Below are positions 60,718 through 64,000 of a stretch of DNA of 64,000 bases, in pieces. Each line of letters begins with the position of its first letter. Position 1 is the first letter of the stretch. This DNA comes from Prolixibacteraceae bacterium UBA6029 (GTDB lineage: Bacteria > Bacteroidota > Bacteroidia > Bacteroidales > Prolixibacteraceae), in NCBI GenBank assembly GCA_002429385.1, contig DIZL01000044.1, forward strand, positions 3,211-67,210, read 5' to 3'. The notes beneath the pieces are model-generated. The model was not told the origin of the DNA, ran no database searches, and was given only the letters and a program-made list of their open reading frames with translations. A program made the position numbers and the translations under genes.

Positions 60718-63700
60718 TTAAAAATTAACTGCTACTCCTGCTGTATATATCGAAGGAAGAGGATAGGTCCCTCCATTATCAATGCCGCCATCGAGAATGC
60801 CTCCACCAATTTCAGGGGTATAACCGCTGTTGTTTTTGAAGGTAATGGGGTTCTGTGCATTGATAAAGACTCGAAATTTGCTAACACCCAATAATTTTGC
60901 AGCGATATTTGTAAGGTTATAGCCTAATTGAATGCCACGAATACGGAAGTAGGAACCACTTTCAAGCAAATTGGTTGATGGTAAAAAGTTATTTCCACGT
61001 GAAGGATCCAAAGATGGCTCTGTATTCGAAGTTCCTTCACCATGCCAGCGACCGAGAGTTGTTTGGTAATAATTGAATTGCGCAAATGTTGGTAGTTTTT
61101 TTGTATTCACAATCTTATTACCATACACACCGTTGAAATCAATAGCAAGATCGAAGTTTTTGTACCCGGCATTCAGGTTGAGTCCATAAGTAAAGGACGG
61201 AATACTGCTGCCGATAAAGCCACGGTCCTTATCTGTAATCTTACCATCACCATTCAAATCTTTATAGCGGATATCTCCCGGTTTTGAGGTCCATGAAGCA
61301 GGATAATAATTGTCAATTTCCTTTTGATTCTGAAAAACACCATCCTGAACATAGCCATAAAATGCACCAACTGAATGTCCAACTGATGTCCTGTTATATG
61401 CGCCGGTAATGATATCGGAATTGTCATTCCCCAATGAAAGGACTTTATTCTTTACTGTCGCACCATTCGTACTGATTCCATATGTGAAGTCCCCAATTTT
61501 ATCGCGCCAGGTAAGGGTGTATTCTATCCCGGTATTTCGGATTGAACCCGCATTGGTAATCGCATAACCTGCACCTACCGAGATGGGAGGGGCAACATAG
61601 GCCAGCAAATCACTTGTGGTTTTGGTGAAAAATCCAAATTCAAAAGCCAATCGGCTATCGAAAAGCTGGCTTTCAAAACCAGCATCTAAACCGGTCACCA
61701 CTTCCCAGTGAATATTTTGGTCGACTAAGTTGCTGACAGTCGGAATGTAATAGGTTTTTCCATCAACAACGACCTGCTGTCCTTTGGGGTTTATGGTCGG
61801 AAACCATAGATAATTTCCGATTTTGTCGTTCCCAAGTTTTCCCCAGGAAGCTTTAAGTTTTAAATAGTTTATCTTTTTTGTTAAGTTCTTCATGAAATCC
61901 TCTTCCGTAACAACCCAGCCTAATCCGATGGATGGGAAATATCCCCATCGCTTATTGGGAGAGAATTTAGAAGAACCATCAATACGGTAGGTGGCTGAAA
62001 CAATGTATTTGTCAGCATACGAGTAATTAATACGGGCTAAATAGGAAATAAACGATTCGGCTTCATAGAAATCGCTGTTCGTTTTGTTGAGCGTTGAACC
62101 CATATTCAACATCCAAAAATCTTTGGGTACAATCCAAAGGGAAGGACTAACCAGGGAGTCTGCACCGGCACTAAATCCTTTGCTTTCCAGTACCCGGGCT
62201 GTATAACCTACCATGGCGCCAATGCGGTGCAAGTCTTTTTTCTTGTTGTAGTTCAGGATAAAATCAGACTGATATTTGGTGTATTCAGCTGTATTTCTAC
62301 TGAAGGATGTTTTTTCGCTTTTGTAGGATGAGTTGGATGTGGCATTATTTACATCGAAACGAGGATAATAATTGCTGCCGGTGTTTAAGCCGATATCTCC
62401 ATAGCCGGTTGCCCGAAAAGTAAAATCTTTTAAAAAGCCAACTTCTGCATACACGTTTCCTACAGCCCGGTACCCATAACTTTCACTGGTTCCTTTGTTG
62501 ATTTCCATTACAGCTACCGGATTGGGTACGTCTTTCTGAATTCCGGGAGCAGGTGTGTAATACGATCCAATATTGGTGGAAACATGATCTGAAACAGGTG
62601 AGTAAGGAGTGTAAGTAGGCAGGGCCTGAGCCGCATTGGCAACACTGGCAGTTGCAGGATCAGTATTCCATCGGCTCAAAGTGGCATTTCCTCCCATTTT
62701 AAAGTTTTTGCTGATGGTATAGTCTCCAGCCCATCGTCCGTTAAATCGTTGGTAATTGTTGTAATTTACAATACCATCCTGAAGAAAATAACCAAGCGAG
62801 AGAATGCTGCTTGATTTGTCGGTAGATTGGGAAACACTAACGCCATGGTTGGTAATTACTGCAGGGCGAAAAATCTGTGATTGCCAGTCTGTTCCGTCCC
62901 GGTTGCTACCGGGATCGGGCACCCAAGGCGTGGCTGTCGGATTCATGTTTTTGAGCTGCTCGTTGTAAAGCATTGTAAAATCAGAAGCATTGGTGAGTTT
63001 CAACCGATCACGATCCTGAAGTATTTGTACGCCGGCATAACCATCGTAACTTACGGTAAGCTTTCCTTTACCTGCGCGTTTGGTAGTAATTATAATTACC
63101 CCATTTGCTCCCTGAACTCCGAAGATGGCCAGCGAAGAGGGATCTTTAAGAACTTCAATAGTCGAAATGTCGTTTGGGTTTACAAAATCAATGTTATCAG
63201 CAAACATGCCATCAACTACAAATAACGGGTTTGTGCTTGCATTTACTGTTGCTACTCCGCGAATGCGAATGGTTGGGCTACTTCCTGCTTCGCCACTATT
63301 GGTAACAACCAAACCCGGCACTTTGCCCTGAAGTGATTTGATGGGGTTGTTATCGGGAGATGTTTTAAGCGATTCACCACTCACTGACACGATCGACCCG
63401 GTAAGGTCCCGTTTGCGGGCCACCCCGTATCCAATTGCCACTACCTCTTCCAGACCAATTGATTGATCACCCAGTACGACATTCAATGTCGTTTGGTCCC
63501 CAACCTTTATCTCCTGCATCTTCATCCCAACAAACGAAAACTGAAGAATAGCATTTCCAGGAATATTGGAAAGTGAGTAATTCCCATTGCTATCTGTAAC
63601 GGTACCCTGAGATGTACCTTTTATCAAAACATTTGCACCCGGTACTGTCTCATTCTTTGTGTCTACTACAGTTCCTTTTATCGTCTTTATATTTTGAGCA

Positions 63701-63753
63701 AAAAGTACCGATATCGACAAGACAAGACTCAGCACTACAATTAGTTTCTTCAT
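60718..63753 (-). CDS. SusC/RagA TonB-linked outer-membrane transporter
   Basis: A 1011-aa porin that imports the oligosaccharides captured by SusD. After signal peptide 1-20 come a carboxypeptidase-regulatory domain (about 22-100), then the plug with LQGKVPGLVVTNSGEAGSSP, IRIRGVATVNASTNPLFVVDG and VLKDPSSLAIFGVQGANGVI, and a large barrel. MKKLIVVLSLV at 63753 is the likely start; an ATG two codons upstream is possible. It heads the PUL operon SusC-SusD-SGBP-GH144-GH3-GH16. Confidence 0.95.
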   Translation of the reverse strand: MKKLIVVLSLVLSISVLFAQNIKTIKGTVVDTKNETVPGANVLIKGTSQGTVTDSNGNYSLSNIPGNAILQFSFVGMKMQEIKVGDQTTLNVVLGDQSIGLEEVVAIGYGVARKRDLTGSIVSVSGESLKTSPDNNPIKSLQGKVPGLVVTNSGEAGSSPTIRIRGVATVNASTNPLFVVDGMFADNIDFVNPNDISTIEVLKDPSSLAIFGVQGANGVIIITTKRAGKGKLTVSYDGYAGVQILQDRDRLKLTNASDFTMLYNEQLKNMNPTATPWVPDPGSNRDGTDWQSQIFRPAVITNHGVSVSQSTDKSSSILSLGYFLQDGIVNYNNYQRFNGRWAGDYTISKNFKMGGNATLSRWNTDPATASVANAAQALPTYTPYSPVSDHVSTNIGSYYTPAPGIQKDVPNPVAVMEINKGTSESYGYRAVGNVYAEVGFLKDFTFRATGYGDIGLNTGSNYYPRFDVNNATSNSSYKSEKTSFSRNTAEYTKYQSDFILNYNKKKDLHRIGAMVGYTARVLESKGFSAGADSLVSPSLWIVPKDFWMLNMGSTLNKTNSDFYEAESFISYLARINYSYADKYIVSATYRIDGSSKFSPNKRWGYFPSIGLGWVVTEEDFMKNLTKKINYLKLKASWGKLGNDKIGNYLWFPTINPKGQQVVVDGKTYYIPTVSNLVDQNIHWEVVTGLDAGFESQLFDSRLAFEFGFFTKTTSDLLAYVAPPISVGAGYAITNAGSIRNTGIEYTLTWRDKIGDFTYGISTNGATVKNKVLSLGNDNSDIITGAYNRTSVGHSVGAFYGYVQDGVFQNQKEIDNYYPASWTSKPGDIRYKDLNGDGKITDKDRGFIGSSIPSFTYGLNLNAGYKNFDLAIDFNGVYGNKIVNTKKLPTFAQFNYYQTTLGRWHGEGTSNTEPSLDPSRGNNFLPSTNLLESGSYFRIRGIQLGYNLTNIAAKLLGVSKFRVFINAQNPITFKNNSGYTPEIGGGILDGGIDNGGTYPLPSIYTAGVAVNF

Positions 63754-63759
63754 GGTCAC

Positions 63760-64000
63760 ATTGATTTAGTTCTCTGAATTTATAATAAAGTTAATCTGAC
63801 CTAACCGGATATAGAAGTGTCATATTTTTACTATTTAAACGAAAAAAACCCAATGTTTGTTCAAATCTAAAGCTCCTAAAGGATGAAAAACAGTATTGTA
63901 TGTTTAAATAACATATTCCAGACAATATTTAGGGTCTGCTGAAAAACTCATAATATTCAGTGCTTCAATAAAATGACTGCATTAAACTTAAAATAAGTGC
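63760..64000. other. Upstream region of the susC gene (partly beyond window)
   Basis: AT-rich sequence with no clear TAnnTTTG box on the minus strand. A regulator (hybrid two-component system or anti-sigma pair) may lie beyond the window edge; none is inside it. Confidence 0.4.

Overview
The window comes from a chromosome of the phylum Bacteroidota, probably a Bacteroidales or Marinilabiliales relative. The evidence is a SusC/SusD polysaccharide utilisation locus, gldH, a PorZ-type propeller protein, several proteins ending in type IX secretion (T9SS) sorting domains, Oar-type TonB receptors, start regions without clear Shine-Dalgarno sequences, and TAnnTTTG-like -7 promoter boxes. The species cannot be named from the sequence. 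I see no rRNA, tRNA, transposase, integrase or CRISPR array.

Layout. 1-10 kb: acyl-CoA dehydrogenase, a GIY-YIG-like small protein, a SPOR lipoprotein, an aminotransferase-fold protein without its PLP lysine, then a leftward group recO-porZ-rdgB-deoxynucleoside kinase-GH3/JAR1-type enzyme. 10-24 kb: cvpA, tyrS, a Wzz/Wzy-like polysaccharide pair, efp, DUF3108 and tsaB, an orphan LytTR regulator, polyprenyl synthase, atpD-atpC, a family 9 glycosyltransferase, a PatB/MalY-type enzyme and comB. 24-35 kb: ricT-gldH-trmB, an alkyltransferase-like protein, mrp, a ROK kinase, an esterase, yidD, znuA-znuC-znuB and an SMP-30 protein. 35-48.5 kb: DUF5916, an Oar-like TonB receptor, nadA, an SGNH hydrolase, ilvE, DUF2797 and a ParE/RelE-type toxin-antitoxin pair. 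48.7-64 kb: serine hydrolase, GNAT protein and GH8 on the plus strand, then a minus-strand beta-glucan locus SusC-SusD-glycan-binding protein-GH144-like-GH3-GH16.

How the genes fit together. Most of the window is housekeeping (translation, tRNA modification, DNA repair, NAD, zinc, ATP synthesis, envelope). The right end is specialised for taking up and degrading a beta-glucan. The SusCD complex imports oligosaccharides, while a T9SS-exported binding protein and GH16 act outside, and the GH144-like protein and GH3 finish the degradation. GH8 just upstream suggests an additional xylan or beta-glucan target.

The most unusual structure is intergenic. At least seven gaps hold arrays of short tandem units in strict 7-bp or 11-bp register, usually with a second array inverted behind the first, so the whole forms a long imperfect hairpin. 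Units differ between sites (GGAAANN, TTATTGN, CATACCACTGT/ATACAAATTCG, TACCTTGTGTG) but the design is the same, and several arrays begin at or within a few bases of a stop codon. Separately, several proteins keep a family fold but have lost defining catalytic residues: the aminotransferase (Lys to Pro), the GIY-YIG protein (Arg and Glu absent), the alkyltransferase-like protein (Cys to Ala) and Mrp (no CxxC).
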